Counted from the first letter of the stretch, positions 28,083 through 37,835 are shown. The stretch: DNA of 64,000 nt from Sodalis glossinidius str. 'morsitans' (GCF_000010085.1 NC_007712.1:1426001-1490000), one strand, 5' to 3'. The notes: generated by a model not told the origin, from the letters alone. Numbers and translations: made by a program.

Positions 28083-28939
28083 TTATAATGCCTGGAACCG
28101 GTAGCGGGTCTGCGAATCGTAGGCGTCCGACTGCTGGAGCCAGCAGGCGTGCTGCGGGATCTTCCGCGCTGGAAAGACCCGGATAGAGCAGATAACCGTG
28201 ATCGTAACCTTTCATACGCTGCTGGTCGTGGTCGCGCAGAAAGTCGGTGGCGATGGTTTTCGGCTGACGGAAATCCATACCGGTATTGCCGACATCGGTC
28301 GGATTGGCGCAAGGTATCCCCTCGCTGTCCACCGGCAGGTAATCATTGGCCATGATCTGCAGGCGCTGTTGGCGAACATCGCTGTTGGCGCCGTCGGGGT
28401 GAAAATAGCCGTGATTGGTGAGATTGACCGGACAGGGCTTATCTAGCGTAGCGTGATAATCAATTTGTAGCGCATTATCGTCAGTAACGGTATAACGCAC
28501 GTCCGCCACCAGATTGCCGGGATAACCCTGATCGCCGTCGGTGGAATGCAGCCGGTATAGTACGGAGGTCTGATCGTGCTCCACCAACTGCCAGCGCCGG
28601 TTGTGAAACTCTTCCGGCCCGCCGTGTAGCTGATGCTTGCCCTGATTGGCGGAAAGCGTAAAACGCTTGCCATCGTGGTTCAGCGTCGCCTGGCGAATGC
28701 GGTTGGCGTAACGGGCCGACGGTGGCGCCGAGATAGGCGTTCTGGCGCAAATAATCCATCGGTGTCTGGCAGCCCAACAGAACTTCCCGCGTCCCCCCCG
28801 CCTGCAGTGGGACCTGACAGGAGAGCCAGGTGGCACCCCAGTCCATCAGGGTGACCTGAAACCCCTGGTCATTGCCGAGGGTGACCAGCCGTAATGGCTG
28901 ACCGTCGGGCGCCTGGCCTGATTCATACTCTTTCAGCAT
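28083..28939 (-). pseudogene. galM: Galactose mutarotase, frameshifted and internally deleted
   Basis: Would convert beta- to alpha-D-galactose. The N-terminal frame (28939 down) runs to NAYLGATVG. A CCC tract at 28713-28715, with one C too many, shifts it. The next frame carries RYANRIRQATL, NQGKHQLHGGPEEF and CPVNLTNHGYFHPDG to about 28170. A third frame then ends in DAYDSQTRYRFQAL (stop 28083-28085), the family C-terminus. About 55-60 residues before that end are missing. It overlaps the end of galK. Non-functional. Confidence 0.88.
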
Positions 28940-30112
28940 ACCCCTGCTCCTTCGCTGGCGTGACAGACATAAACTGCTGCTTTCAACCCGGTTTGTTGCT
29001 CGTAGTGTTTTGCCACGGCCGCCCGCACGTCCTCCACGCGGTCAGTGGGCACCAGCGCCACCACGCAGCCGCCGAAACCGCCGCCGGTCATCCGCACGCC
29101 GCCGGCTTAGCCGATTTCCTCTTTGATAATCGAGACCAGGATATCGATGGCCGGCACGGTTATCTCAAAATCATCGCGCATCGAGGCGTGGGATTCCGCC
29201 ATCAAACAGCCCATCAGCGCCAGGTCTCCCGCCGCCAGTGCATTCGCCGTGGCCAGCGTGCGCGCGTTTTCGCTCAACACGTGGCGCATGCGCTTGGCGA
29301 CCGTGCTGTCAAGCTCATGGGCTACCGCCTCAAATTGATCCAGCGCCACATCGCGCAATTTTTCCACCGCGAAAAAGCGCGCGCCGGTTTCGCATTGCTG
29401 GCGGCGGGCGTTATATTCGCTGTCCACCAAGCCACGTTTAACGTTGGAGTTGACGATAACCACTGCGATATTGTCCGGCATCGGCATCGGCATCGGCATC
29501 GGCATCGGCATCGGCACCGCGCGGGTGCCCCAGCGTGCGGCAGTCGATCAATAAGGCGTGATTGTCTTTGCCCAACGCCGAAATTAACTGATCCATTATG
29601 CCGCAGTTACAACCGACAAACTGATTTTCCGCTTCCTGACCATTAAGCGCCAGCGCTACGTTATCCACCGACAGGTGATAGAGCGATTGCAACGCTTTGC
29701 CCACCGCTACTTCCAGCGCGGCAGACGAACTCAGGCCCGCCCCTTTGGGAACGTTGCCGCTAATAACCAGGTCGGCGCCGCCAAAATTCCCGTCTCGGCG
29801 CTGTAAATGTTTTACCACGCCGCGCACATAATTGGACCATTGCTGATCGGCATGGGACAAAATTGGCTCATCCAGAGAAAAAATATCGTGCTGGCGGTCA
29901 TAGTCCACGGCAATAATCCAAATTTTGCGATCGTCGCGGCGGGCGCAGCTTATGACCGTCTCGTAATCGATGGCGCAGGGCAGTACAAAACCGTCGTTAT
30001 AATCGGTGTGTTCGCCAATAAGATTGAACCGGCCGGGTGCCTTGACCGTCAGGACAGGGGCATAACCAAAGGCGTCGCGAAAAACGGTTGCAGTGGTGTT
30101 TTGTAAACTCAT
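28933..30112 (-). pseudogene. galK: Galactokinase with hexanucleotide expansion, frameshift and nonsense codon
   Basis: GHMP kinase that makes galactose 1-phosphate. The N-terminal frame from 30112 (APGRFNLIGEHTDYNDGFVLPCAID, NVPKGAGLSSSAALEVAVG) is intact up to DCRTLG. A G4 run (plus strand CCCC, 29528-29531) has one extra base and shifts the frame. In the corrected frame an alternating Met-Pro stretch, encoded by a 6-base repeat, precedes DNIAVVIVNSNVKRGLVDSE. A TAA at 29107-29109 interrupts before GGVRMTGGGFGGCVVAL, and the gene ends VCHASEGAGVC at 28933. It overlaps galT by ATGA. Dead. Confidence 0.92.
29477..29512 (+). repeat. (GGCATC)6 hexanucleotide repeat inside galK
   Basis: Six perfect GGCATC units, followed by an imperfect GGCACC. 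On the coding strand the corrected galK frame reads this as alternating Met and Pro. E. coli GalK has a single MP at the same place (VSMPKG), so the array is an in-frame expansion, separate from the nearby frameshift. Confidence 0.95.
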
Positions 30113-31158
30113 CGTGAGGCTCCAGATTGCCGAAAATGATTCTCGCTGACCGCCCGCAGGCGTTCGGCGGCTTGTTCTGAGGTCAAGTCGCGCTGGGTTT
30201 CCGCCAGCATTTCATAGCCCACCATAAATTTGCGCACCGTAGCGGAGCGCAGCAGCGGCGGATAAAAATGCGCGTGCAATTGCCAATGGGCATGGTCGCC
30301 GTCGCTAAAGGGCGCGCCGTGCCAAACCATAGAGTAAGGAAAAGAGCATTGAAACAAGTTGTCGTAGCGGCTGGTGAGCTTTTTCAGCGCCAACGCCAGA
30401 TCGGCGCTGGTCTCGCTGTCCAGATCGGGCAAGCGCTGGACAGGGCGTTTGGGCAGCAACAGCATTTCAAACGGCCAGGCGGCCCAGTAAGGGACGACCG
30501 CCAGCCAATGGCGGGTATCGACCACGGTGCGCGCGCCGTCCGCCAGCTCGCGGGTGGCGTAGTCGAGTAACATCGATGAGCCCTGCTGCCGGTAGTACTC
30601 CCGTTGCAAACGGTCTTCGCGTTCGGCTTCATTCGGCAGGAAACTGTTTGCCCAGATCTGCCCATAGGGATGGGGATCGGAACACCCCATGGCGGCGCCT
30701 TTGTTCTCGAATACTTGCACCCAGGATAGGTTTTGCCCAGCTCCGCACTTTGCTCACGCCAGGTATTGACCACCGCTTCCAGCGCTGGTAGCGACAGTTC
30801 GGGCAGCGTTTTACTGTGGTCCGGCGAAAAGCAGATCACCCGGCTGGTGCCGCGGGCGCTCTGATTGCGAAAGAGGGGGTCGTCGCTGGGCGGTGCGTCC
30901 GGCGTATCTGGCATCAGCGCGGCGAAATCGTTGGTAAACACGTGCGGTACGGTAATCAGGATTGCGATCGCCGGTGATGCGGGTATTGCCCGGGCAAAGG
31001 AAACAGTCCGGATCATGGGCCGGTAGCATTTGCACCGAGGGCGTTTCCTGATGTCCCTGCCAGGGGCGCTTTGCCCTGTGAGGCGAAACGAGGATCCATT
31101 GGCCGGTCAAAGGGTTGTAACGCCGATGCGGATGATCGACGGGATTAAATGGCTGCAT
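30109..31158 (-). pseudogene. galT: Galactose-1-phosphate uridylyltransferase, frameshifted and active-site mutated
   Basis: Leloir-pathway transferase. The frame from 31158 (FNPVDHPHRRYNPLTGQWIL, DPDCFLCPGN) shifts near 30945 to VFTNDFAALMPDTPDAPP, and again near 30725 (one C lost) to VQVFENKGAAMGCSDPHPYG. The last frame runs intact to 30109. The family's HPH motif reads HPY here (codon 30664-30666, CAT to TAT). The nucleophilic His (E. coli His166) is therefore lost, besides the frameshifts. Gene order galE-galT-galK-galM is normal. Confidence 0.93.
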
Positions 31159-31167
31159 GCTATTTCC

Positions 31168-32187
31168 TTAATCCGGATAGCCGTTCGGGTGCCGGGATTG
31201 CCAGTGCCAGGTGTCGCGGACCATGTCTTCCAGCGTCCGGCTGACCCGCCAGTGCAATTCCCGCGCGGCCTTTTCCGGCGCAGCCCAATAGGCGGCCAAA
31301 TCGCCGTCGCGGCGGGGAGCGAAATGGTATGGCAGTGGCTTGCCGCAGGCCTGGCTGAACGCTGCTACCACGTCCAGCACGCTATGGCCTTTGCCCGCGC
31401 CCAGATTATAAATATGCACCCCGGGCGGCCGGTCGCGTAAGGTGGTCAGCGCCGCAAGATGACCATCGGCCAGATCTAATACATGAATATAGTCGCGCAC
31501 GCCGGTGCCGTCAGGAGTCGGAAAATCGTTGCCAAAAATGGCCAGTGACGGGCGACGTCCCACCGCGACTTGCGCAATAAAGGGCATCAGGTTGTTGGGC
31601 TGGCCCTGGGGATCTTCGCCCATCTCGCCCGAGGGATGAGCGCCGACCGGATTGAAATAACGCAGCAGGCTGACGCTCCAGCGGGGATCGGCGTGCTGTA
31701 GATCCTGCAAAATCTCTTCAACCATCAATTTGCTGCGGCCGTAGGGGCTGGCAGGGCGGCCGGTGCGAAGACTTTCGTCATAAGGGATCACAGGCTGATA
31801 GCCATAGACGGTCGCGGAGGAGCTGAAGATCAGGTTAAAGATACCGGCCTCCCGCATGGCTTTCACCAGCGTGAGGGTGCCGTAAACGTTATTATCATAA
31901 TAGTCTATGGGCTGGGTGACCGATTCCCCTACCGCCTTCAGACCGGCAAAATGGATCACTGCGTCAATATCGTGCTCGGCGAAAATCTGCGTCAGTAGCC
32001 GTTGATCGCGGATGTCGCCTTGATAAAACGCCGGCGTATGGCCGCTCAGTCGGCCAATCGCAGACAATACTGAACGCTTGCTGTTAGCTAAGTTGTCGAT
32101 AATGACGGGCGTCACGCCGGCAGCGATAATCTGTAAGCAGGTGTGGCTGCCAATGTAACCGCTACCACCCGTAACCAGTACTGACAT
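31168..32187 (-). CDS. galE: UDP-glucose 4-epimerase
   Basis: NAD-dependent short-chain dehydrogenase family epimerase that interconverts UDP-glucose and UDP-galactose. 339 residues against 338 in E. coli. NAD motif TGGSGYIGSHTC lies at residues 6-17; catalytic Ser and YxxxK are in FSSSATVYG and SPYGRSKLM. The C-terminus WHWQSRHPNGYPD is conserved. It is the only intact gene of the gal operon. UDP-galactose is also a precursor for surface polysaccharide, which can explain its retention. A GalR-like operator lies upstream. Confidence 0.97.
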   Translation of the reverse strand: MSVLVTGGSGYIGSHTCLQIIAAGVTPVIIDNLANSKRSVLSAIGRLSGHTPAFYQGDIRDQRLLTQIFAEHDIDAVIHFAGLKAVGESVTQPIDYYDNNVYGTLTLVKAMREAGIFNLIFSSSATVYGYQPVIPYDESLRTGRPASPYGRSKLMVEEILQDLQHADPRWSVSLLRYFNPVGAHPSGEMGEDPQGQPNNLMPFIAQVAVGRRPSLAIFGNDFPTPDGTGVRDYIHVLDLADGHLAALTTLRDRPPGVHIYNLGAGKGHSVLDVVAAFSQACGKPLPYHFAPRRDGDLAAYWAAPEKAARELHWRVSRTLEDMVRDTWHWQSRHPNGYPD

Positions 32188-32262
32188 AGTTCAACTCCCT
32201 TCATTTTTCCTTCATTATAGTAGCACGAGCACGGTAAAAAAAGAGTGTTCCTGCCGCTATTT

Positions 32263-32278
32263 ATGAAATCGGTTACAT
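32263..32278 (-). promoter_or_regulatory. Candidate GalR/GalS operator upstream of galE
   Basis: On the galE strand the 16 bases read ATGTAACCGATTTCAT. This keeps the TGTAA-CG-TT core of the known GalR/GalS operator (GTGTAANCGNTTACAC) around a central CG. It lies about 75 bases upstream of the galE ATG, a suitable place for the external operator. Call based on motif likeness only. Confidence 0.5.
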
Positions 32279-32697
32279 TCATAATAGCGCAGAAATAGGT
32301 GTCAACGCCAGTGTCTATCAGACTTTCACCGCTGGCATGTCCTTTAAGGAAGCGGTAAGAGAGATTATAGGTGGTAGCGATTACACCACGAATTCGTTAA
32401 CGCTTACATTGTGGCAAGACGTTGACCTAAATCGGTAAGGCGTTACCTGTAAAGCGGCAGGACGAATGATGGTGCGGCCAGAAAAGAGAGTGAGCTGTCG
32501 TCGCTGCCGATCGTCATCGGCGGCTCGGGGCAACTCAGAGCAACGAAGGGTTATCGCAGAGAAACACGTCGACGTGCGTGCAGCGGGACACGTGCGTAGG
32601 TTACGCCAGCGCAGGCGCGATGCCGGGTGCGCCGGTTGCATCACGACAGGACGATAACAGGGGCGGCGACGGATCCGCTCGCCGCCAACCTGCCGCC
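32279..32697. other. Gene-free gap between galE regulatory region and modF remnant
   Basis: About 420 bases. Open frames here (for example minus strand 32381-32644) show no known motif and no good ribosome site. I see no terminator or clear repeat. It probably contains the rest of the gal promoter and degraded sequence after modF. Confidence 0.4.
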
Positions 32698-33374
32698 TCA
32701 GGCGCTGAGCGTTTCCACCTGGTAGTGGTACCGATCGGCGTCAGGTACGAAGGTCAGCCGGTGGGTAATACATTCCGGCGCATCCTCGGCATGATGGGAC
32801 ACGAACAGCAGTTGCTGGTGCCTTGTCCAATTAAAACATCAATCCAGCGGCGCACCAATTGGCGGTTGAAGGGATCCAATCCCTGTAGAGGTTCATCGAG
32901 GATCAGCAAATCCGGACGCGCCATCAGAGCCTGACACAGCAGCACCTTGCGCGATTCGCCGGTGGAGAGGTATTTGAACCGGCGCGTCAGCAAGTGGCGA
33001 ATGCCGAACTGACTCGCTAAATGTTGACATCGCTCATCGTCAGCCTCCTGTTGCTGAATAATTTCCGCTGCGGTGCTGCCTGTATCCTCCTCGCCGGGAC
33101 TGAGCAGATCGGTATTGGCCCCCGCTGCCACTCTTCTTCCATCAGACGCTGCACTTGTTCCAACGACAATCGGGCTATGCGTTGATAGTCCGTGTGCCGC
33201 TCGCCGGCCAATACCGTTAATTTGCCGGCCAGTGCGCGCCAGGGTGGATTTACCGCTACCGTTGGCCCCAACAAAGGCCCAGCTCTCGCCGGTGTGGATA
33301 GCGACGTTATCCATGGTAAGAGTGCGGATATCATTGAGCCGGAATGAACCTTGCAAAATTTGCAATGAAAGCAT
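32698..33374 (-). pseudogene. modF: Molybdate-linked ABC ATPase ModF, two ABC domains collapsed into one
   Basis: ModF (PhrA) normally has about 490 residues with two ABC domains. Here the first domain starts normally (ESWAFVGANGSGKSTLAR, Walker A). It changes frame through LAGERHTDYQRIARLSLEQV and back, then gives LSTGESRKVLLCQALMARPDLLILDEP. Directly after this Walker B it continues LQGLDPFNRQLVRRWIDVLI, which is the sequence after the second domain's Walker B. So about 230 residues between the two similar Walker B sites are deleted. A last frameshift near 32820 leads to QLLFVSHHAEDAPECITHRL and a natural-looking stop at 32698. Non-functional. Confidence 0.85.
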
Positions 33375-33450
33375 TAATTGTTCCTTTTAATGCAATAGTA
33401 CGGTCAGCATGGGAAATTTGTGTGGGGATGTCAATGGCGGCCGTCCGCCT

Positions 33451-33963
33451 TTAGCACAGCGTGGCGCATGAGCTCTTTTCAGTCAATGCGACATGCAATC
33501 GGGTATGGCCATAGGCCAGCGCGACCGTCACCTGCTGCTGTACAGCTTGACAACTGCGGCTGACGATAGTGCCAAAAAACTGATTGCGTGCGCTGGTTTG
33601 CAGCGAGAAACGCGAGATCGCTGCAAGCAGACTGTCTAACGGCAGCGTATCGTCCTGCAGGACATCGAACGCTTTTTGTTGGATCTGGCCCAAGAGGTCA
33701 TAGAGCTGAAACAACCTTTCAGAGTATCGGGTCAGGGTGCCGCCGCTGCCCTTGCTGCCGGTTGCGCGCTCAACTAGCGACTGTTCCGCCAGCGTATTCA
33801 TGGCGTTAATCGCATCCCAGGCACTTTTGTAGCTAACGCCCGCCAGTTTTGCTCCTTGTGTGATGGAGCCGGTTGCGCGAATCTGTTTAAGCAACTCAAT
33901 GCGGCGTGGGTCGGCAAACAAGTGCTGCCGGAGTTTCAGGGTTAACAGAATTTCTGCCTGCAT
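33451..33963 (-). pseudogene. modE: Molybdate-responsive regulator ModE, shortened in the molybdate-binding domain
   Basis: The DNA-binding N-terminal domain is well kept (LFADPRRIELLKQIRATGSITQGAKLAGVSYKSAWDAI). A first Mop-type segment follows (SARNQFFGTIVS, QVTVALAYGHTRLHVALTEKS), but the frame then jumps to SCATLC and stops. E. coli ModE also ends in IATLC but at residue 262; here there are 170. Roughly 90 residues, including the second Mop repeat, have been deleted in frame. Dimer-interface molybdate binding should be lost. It could still bind DNA; more likely a pseudogene, as the other mod/moa genes are lost. Confidence 0.75.
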
Positions 33964-34128
33964 GAGGGAACCTCGTGGCTTTTAAAAGGGAAATTTTCGC
34001 TTATCTTACCGGCAGCGGCGAATCATGCCGGTCGCGATAACATAAAAGGCCTAATCGCTACAGCCAGAAACTGGTATAAAGGCAAGAAAGATAACCATTA
34101 TGAGCCAACTCTATGCTATGAGGTAACA

Positions 34129-34305
34129 ATGCTTGAACTATTAGAAAGCCTGGCCATTGTCATTTTGATGGTGCCTGTCGTCATGGCGATCATCCTGGGT
34201 CTTATCTACCTGCTGGGAGAGCTGTTTAATATCATCTCGAAGTTTGCCCAGCCCAAACAGCGCCGTCAGCCGAGCGACGATGTGAAGCCGGCTTCGCGCC
34301 AGTAA
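34129..34305 (+). CDS. acrZ: Small inner-membrane protein AcrZ
   Basis: AcrZ (YbhT) is a one-helix protein that binds AcrB and modulates multidrug efflux. 58 residues, starting MLELLESLAIVILMVPVVMA and continuing IILGLIYLLGELFNI, very close to E. coli AcrZ (49 residues), with a longer polar tail (QPKQRRQPSDDVKPASRQ). The ribosome site TATGAGGTAAC precedes ATG 34129. In E. coli it lies between modE and modABC; modABC is missing here. Intact. Confidence 0.92.
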   Translation: MLELLESLAIVILMVPVVMAIILGLIYLLGELFNIISKFAQPKQRRQPSDDVKPASRQ

Positions 34306-34629
34306 TCTGGCATCCGGCGTGCGTGCCTGCTCAAAAGGCGCGCAGGTCCGGGACGCTCAGGCCCGAAGGCGCGGAGGTTGGTGTGCGCCGCTGATGGGCA
34401 AGGTGCATCAGGAGCAAGCGGCCGTTCTCACCGGCCGGTCTGACCCGTGTGCTTTGTCACACCCTGCGCGTTCGCACGCGATGCCCGTCTCTGTTCCTCC
34501 CTTTCTGCACCGTTTCGCCGTTATAATCACCGTCTTTGCGGATCAGCCCATGCCGGGACTTTACACACCCGGCTCTGGCGCATACTCTGTGGGCGTTTAA
34601 TTAGTATTTTAGTTATCAATGAGGATGTA
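34306..34629. other. Gap between acrZ and ddlA, site of lost modABC
   Basis: 324 bases. I do not recognise modA or other coding remains. Plus-strand frames across 34319-34600 have no motif. The ddlA promoter should lie here. Confidence 0.4.
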
Positions 34630-35730
34630 ATGGAACCACGGGAAAGCGGCAAACAACGGGTCGCGGTGCTGTTCGGCGGCCAGTCCACCGAGCATGAGGT
34701 GTCGTTGCGCTCATCGATGAACGTCATTCGCGCCATCGACCGGCAAAAATACGATCTGACCCTTATCGGGGTGGATAAACACGGACGCTGGACGTTATGC
34801 GACGAGCAGGACTATCTGCTCAATGCTGACAATCCCGCCGCCATCCGTCTGGCGCCGGCGCGGTGCTACCTGGCGGTGGTGCCCGGTCAGTCGGGGGCGC
34901 AACTGATTGATGCCGCCAATGGCCAGCCGTTTCCGTCGATTGATGTCGCTTTCTCCGTATTGCACGGCGCCAGCGGTGAGGACGGGTCGGTACAGGGCCT
35001 GCTGCGGGTGCTCAATATCCCCTACGCCGGGCCGGATGTACTAGGCTCGGCGGTGTGTATGGACAAGGACATGACCAAGCGCGTCTTGCGCGACGCCGGG
35101 GTGCCGGTGACACCTTCGGTGACGCTGCTGCGTACCGGCGATGCCGCGCCGGATGTCGACGCTATCATCGGCCAGCTGGGTCTGCCGCTGTTCATTAAAC
35201 CGGCCAGCCAAGGCTCTTCCGTCGGCGTGAGCAAGGTGACCGACCGCGCTGGCTTTGCAGCGGCGCTGGCGCTGGCTTTCCGTTATGATGCCAAAGTGCT
35301 GGTGGAACAGGGGATAAGCGGTCGGGAAATCGAAACCGCCGTGCTGGGCAACGATTCTCCCGAGGTCAGCGTCTGCGGCGAGATCCTCGCCAACGACGAA
35401 TTTTACGCCTATGACACTAAATACCTCAAGGGCGCCCAGGCGGGGCTGGTTATCCCGGCGGCGCTGCCGGCGCCCATCGCCGATGCCCTACGGCAGATGG
35501 CCCGGGAGGCCTATCTGGCGCTCGGCTGCAGCGTGATGGCGCGGGTGGATTTCTTTTTAACCGACCAAGGCCAAATCTTGCTTAATGAGGTTAACACCTT
35601 GCCGGGTTTTACCTCGATCAGTATGTATCCCAAGTTGTGGGAAGCCAGCGGGCTGGATTATCCCGCTCTGGTGGATCGCCTGATCGTGCTGGCGCGCGCC
35701 TCAGCCAGACAGAACGCTGAAATCAGATAG
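34630..35730 (+). CDS. ddlA: D-alanine--D-alanine ligase A
   Basis: ATP-grasp ligase that makes D-Ala-D-Ala for peptidoglycan. 366 residues from ATG 34630, after AATGAGGATGTA. VAVLFGGQSTEHEVSLRS at the N-terminus and YLLNADNPAAI are characteristic of DdlA rather than DdlB. FIKPASQGSSVGVSKV, GREIETAVLGND and the metal-binding ARVDFFL / NEVNTLPGFTSISMYPKLW are all present. A longer open frame upstream lacks homology. Its position next to acrZ differs from E. coli. Intact. Confidence 0.93.
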   Translation: MEPRESGKQRVAVLFGGQSTEHEVSLRSSMNVIRAIDRQKYDLTLIGVDKHGRWTLCDEQDYLLNADNPAAIRLAPARCYLAVVPGQSGAQLIDAANGQPFPSIDVAFSVLHGASGEDGSVQGLLRVLNIPYAGPDVLGSAVCMDKDMTKRVLRDAGVPVTPSVTLLRTGDAAPDVDAIIGQLGLPLFIKPASQGSSVGVSKVTDRAGFAAALALAFRYDAKVLVEQGISGREIETAVLGNDSPEVSVCGEILANDEFYAYDTKYLKGAQAGLVIPAALPAPIADALRQMAREAYLALGCSVMARVDFFLTDQGQILLNEVNTLPGFTSISMYPKLWEASGLDYPALVDRLIVLARASARQNAEIR

Positions 35731-35836
35731 CCGTACCAGACGGGCGCAGCCGGCCCATGGATTATGACTCGGCAGCCGTGCCGTGAGCTGATGGCCCCGC
35801 AGTCGGGCCACGGATTATGATTCTGCGTTCGTAAAC

Positions 35837-36655
35837 TCAGGCTAGCAGGCGCTGGCGAATGAAATTGGCGATGGTACGGCGCTTCGTTATCGCCAATGAC
35901 GACGTCGGCGCGCGCCTTGATGGCATCATCGCTTTGCCCTATCGCCACGCCGAGACCGGCGCTTTCGAGCATGCTGAGATCGTTAAAGTTATCACCGAAA
36001 GCGACCACCTGATTCATGCTGAATCCTTGTGCCGTGACCCAGTGTGCCAGCAGGCGGCCTTTGCTGTTGCCCCTTTGCGCAATATCCACCTGATAGTGCC
36101 AGGACCATTCGCAGGCCAGCCCCAGCTCAAGCTCTACGCTTCGGCGAAGGTTTGCAGCTTGCCGATATCCGTATTGGAGGTAGCGAACTTCCAGATCGCC
36201 TGCGCCACTTGCGCCGCCGCCAGGCTGTCTACCTGCACAAGCGTCGGCCGCTGGGCCGGCGGCAGGGTCTCCGACCAGGCCAGGGAGCGCAGGACATGAT
36301 CGGTCGGATGTTGATACAGCATGGTGTCATCGACGTACAGCAGGCCGTGTACGTCATACTGGTCCAGAAGATGCAGTACCGTAAGCGTCTGGGTCTTGTC
36401 GAGGGGTTGAGCGGTTAACACCCGCCGCGCCGGGTAATCGTACAGATAGGTCCCGTTGCAGCAGATTGCAGGGGTATCTATTTCGAGAGCTTGATAGAAG
36501 GGGTGGATGGCAACGTGATGACGGCCGGTGACCACCATGACCTGCAGGCCGGCGGTGCGCGCCTATTGAAGTGCGGCCAGAGACTCCGGCAGTATACGTT
36601 TTTGGTGGGTCAGCAGTGTGCTGTCCAGATCTAGGGCAATAAGGCGATAATCCAT
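35837..36655 (-). pseudogene. ybhA: HAD-family phosphatase YbhA, nonsense and frameshifts
   Basis: YbhA is a pyridoxal phosphate/sugar phosphate phosphatase of the Cof type. Start ATG 36655, MDYRLIALDLDSTLLT (motif I is DLDST instead of the usual DxDGT). A TAG at 36563-36565 breaks the frame. VVTGRHHVAIHPFYQALEID and CCNGTYLYDYPA continue to about 36134. A one-base loss shifts to VELELGLACEWSWHYQVDI and VVAFGDNFNDLSMLESAG, and another shift near 35880 leads to NFIRQRLLA and a stop at 35837. Dead. Confidence 0.9.
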
Positions 36656-36839
36656 AGGTTTCCTATTGAGTAAGTATTTCAATCATTCTGCAATGTTACA
36701 CCCTCGGCGCGGCGGCGAAAACCGTGATAATGTGGGTGGCTAACGGTGACATGCTTAACCACGGCGTGCCGTAAAGGTGAAAAAACCTTGCCAAACAACG
36801 GACGCCATGCCTGCCAGAGAAGCGAATTTAGGAGAACAC

Positions 36840-37835
36840 ATGAAGCAAATTGTCTATGTTGCCAGCCCGGAGAGTCAGCAGATACACGTCTGGCAAATGG
36901 ATAACCAGGGTGCGCTAACGTTGCTGCAAGTGGTGGATACCCCGGGACAGGGGCAGCCGATGGTCATCCATCCGGCAAGAACGCACCTCTACATTGGCGT
37001 CCGGCCGTCCTTTGGCGTGGTCAGCTATCGGATTGATGAAAAAGGATTGCTGACCGAAGCCGGCATGGCCCCGCTGCCGGGCAGTCCGACGCAACTGACC
37101 ACCGATTTGCAGGGCGAGACGCTGTACAGCGTTTCCTATAGCGGCAGTTGTCTCTCCGTCAGCCCCATCGACGAGCAGGGTATCGTCGGCGCGCCGACGC
37201 AGACGCTGGAAGGCTTGACCCATTGCCACTCCGCCAATGTTGACACCACCAATCAGGTACTTTGGGTGCCTTGCCTGCAAGAAGACCGCATCCGGCTTTA
37301 TACCATTGGCGAGGCCGGTCATTTGACGCCCCGCACGCCGGAAGCATTAGACAGTGTGGCCGGCGCCGGGCCGCGCCATATGGTATTTCACCACGGCGGC
37401 GGTTACGCCTACGCAATTAACGAGCTCAGCGGTACGGTCAACGTAATTGCCATAGACGCCGCAGGCGCCGGTCCACGCATCGTGCAGACGCTGGATATTA
37501 TGCCGGCCGGCTTCAGCGACACCCGCTGGGCGGCGGATATCTATATCACGCCCGACGGCCGCTGGCTCTATTGCTGCGATCGCACCGCCAGCGTCATCAG
37601 CCGGTTCGCGGTGTCTGAAGACGGCGGGGTTCTGCGCCTACTGGGGCATCAGGCAACTGAATCCCAGCCCCGCGGTTTCAATATCGATAGCCAGGGCCGG
37701 TTTTTGGTGGCCGCCGGGCAGAAATCGCACCATATCGCGGTTTACGCTATCGATGCGCAATCCGGCGCGCTGGATCCCCTGGCGCGCTATGCGGTGGGAC
37801 AAGGGCCGATGTGGGTGTCCGTCCTGGCGCGTTGA
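36840..37835 (+). CDS. pgl: 6-phosphogluconolactonase
   Basis: Beta-propeller lactonase of the YbhE type that hydrolyses 6-phosphogluconolactone in the pentose phosphate pathway. 331 residues from ATG 36840 (after TTAGGAGAAC), the E. coli length and start (MKQIVYVASPESQQIHVW). Conserved GAGPRHMVFHHG, FSDTRWAADIYITPDGR, RGFNIDSQGRFLVAAGQKSH and the C-terminal YAVGQGPMWVSV are present. Intact. Confidence 0.96.
   Translation: MKQIVYVASPESQQIHVWQMDNQGALTLLQVVDTPGQGQPMVIHPARTHLYIGVRPSFGVVSYRIDEKGLLTEAGMAPLPGSPTQLTTDLQGETLYSVSYSGSCLSVSPIDEQGIVGAPTQTLEGLTHCHSANVDTTNQVLWVPCLQEDRIRLYTIGEAGHLTPRTPEALDSVAGAGPRHMVFHHGGGYAYAINELSGTVNVIAIDAAGAGPRIVQTLDIMPAGFSDTRWAADIYITPDGRWLYCCDRTASVISRFAVSEDGGVLRLLGHQATESQPRGFNIDSQGRFLVAAGQKSHHIAVYAIDAQSGALDPLARYAVGQGPMWVSVLAR

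Noticed and set aside
28894..29646. 250-codon plus-strand frame across galK
   Set aside because: Opposite to galK remains; its His-Arg run is only the hexamer repeat read on the wrong strand.
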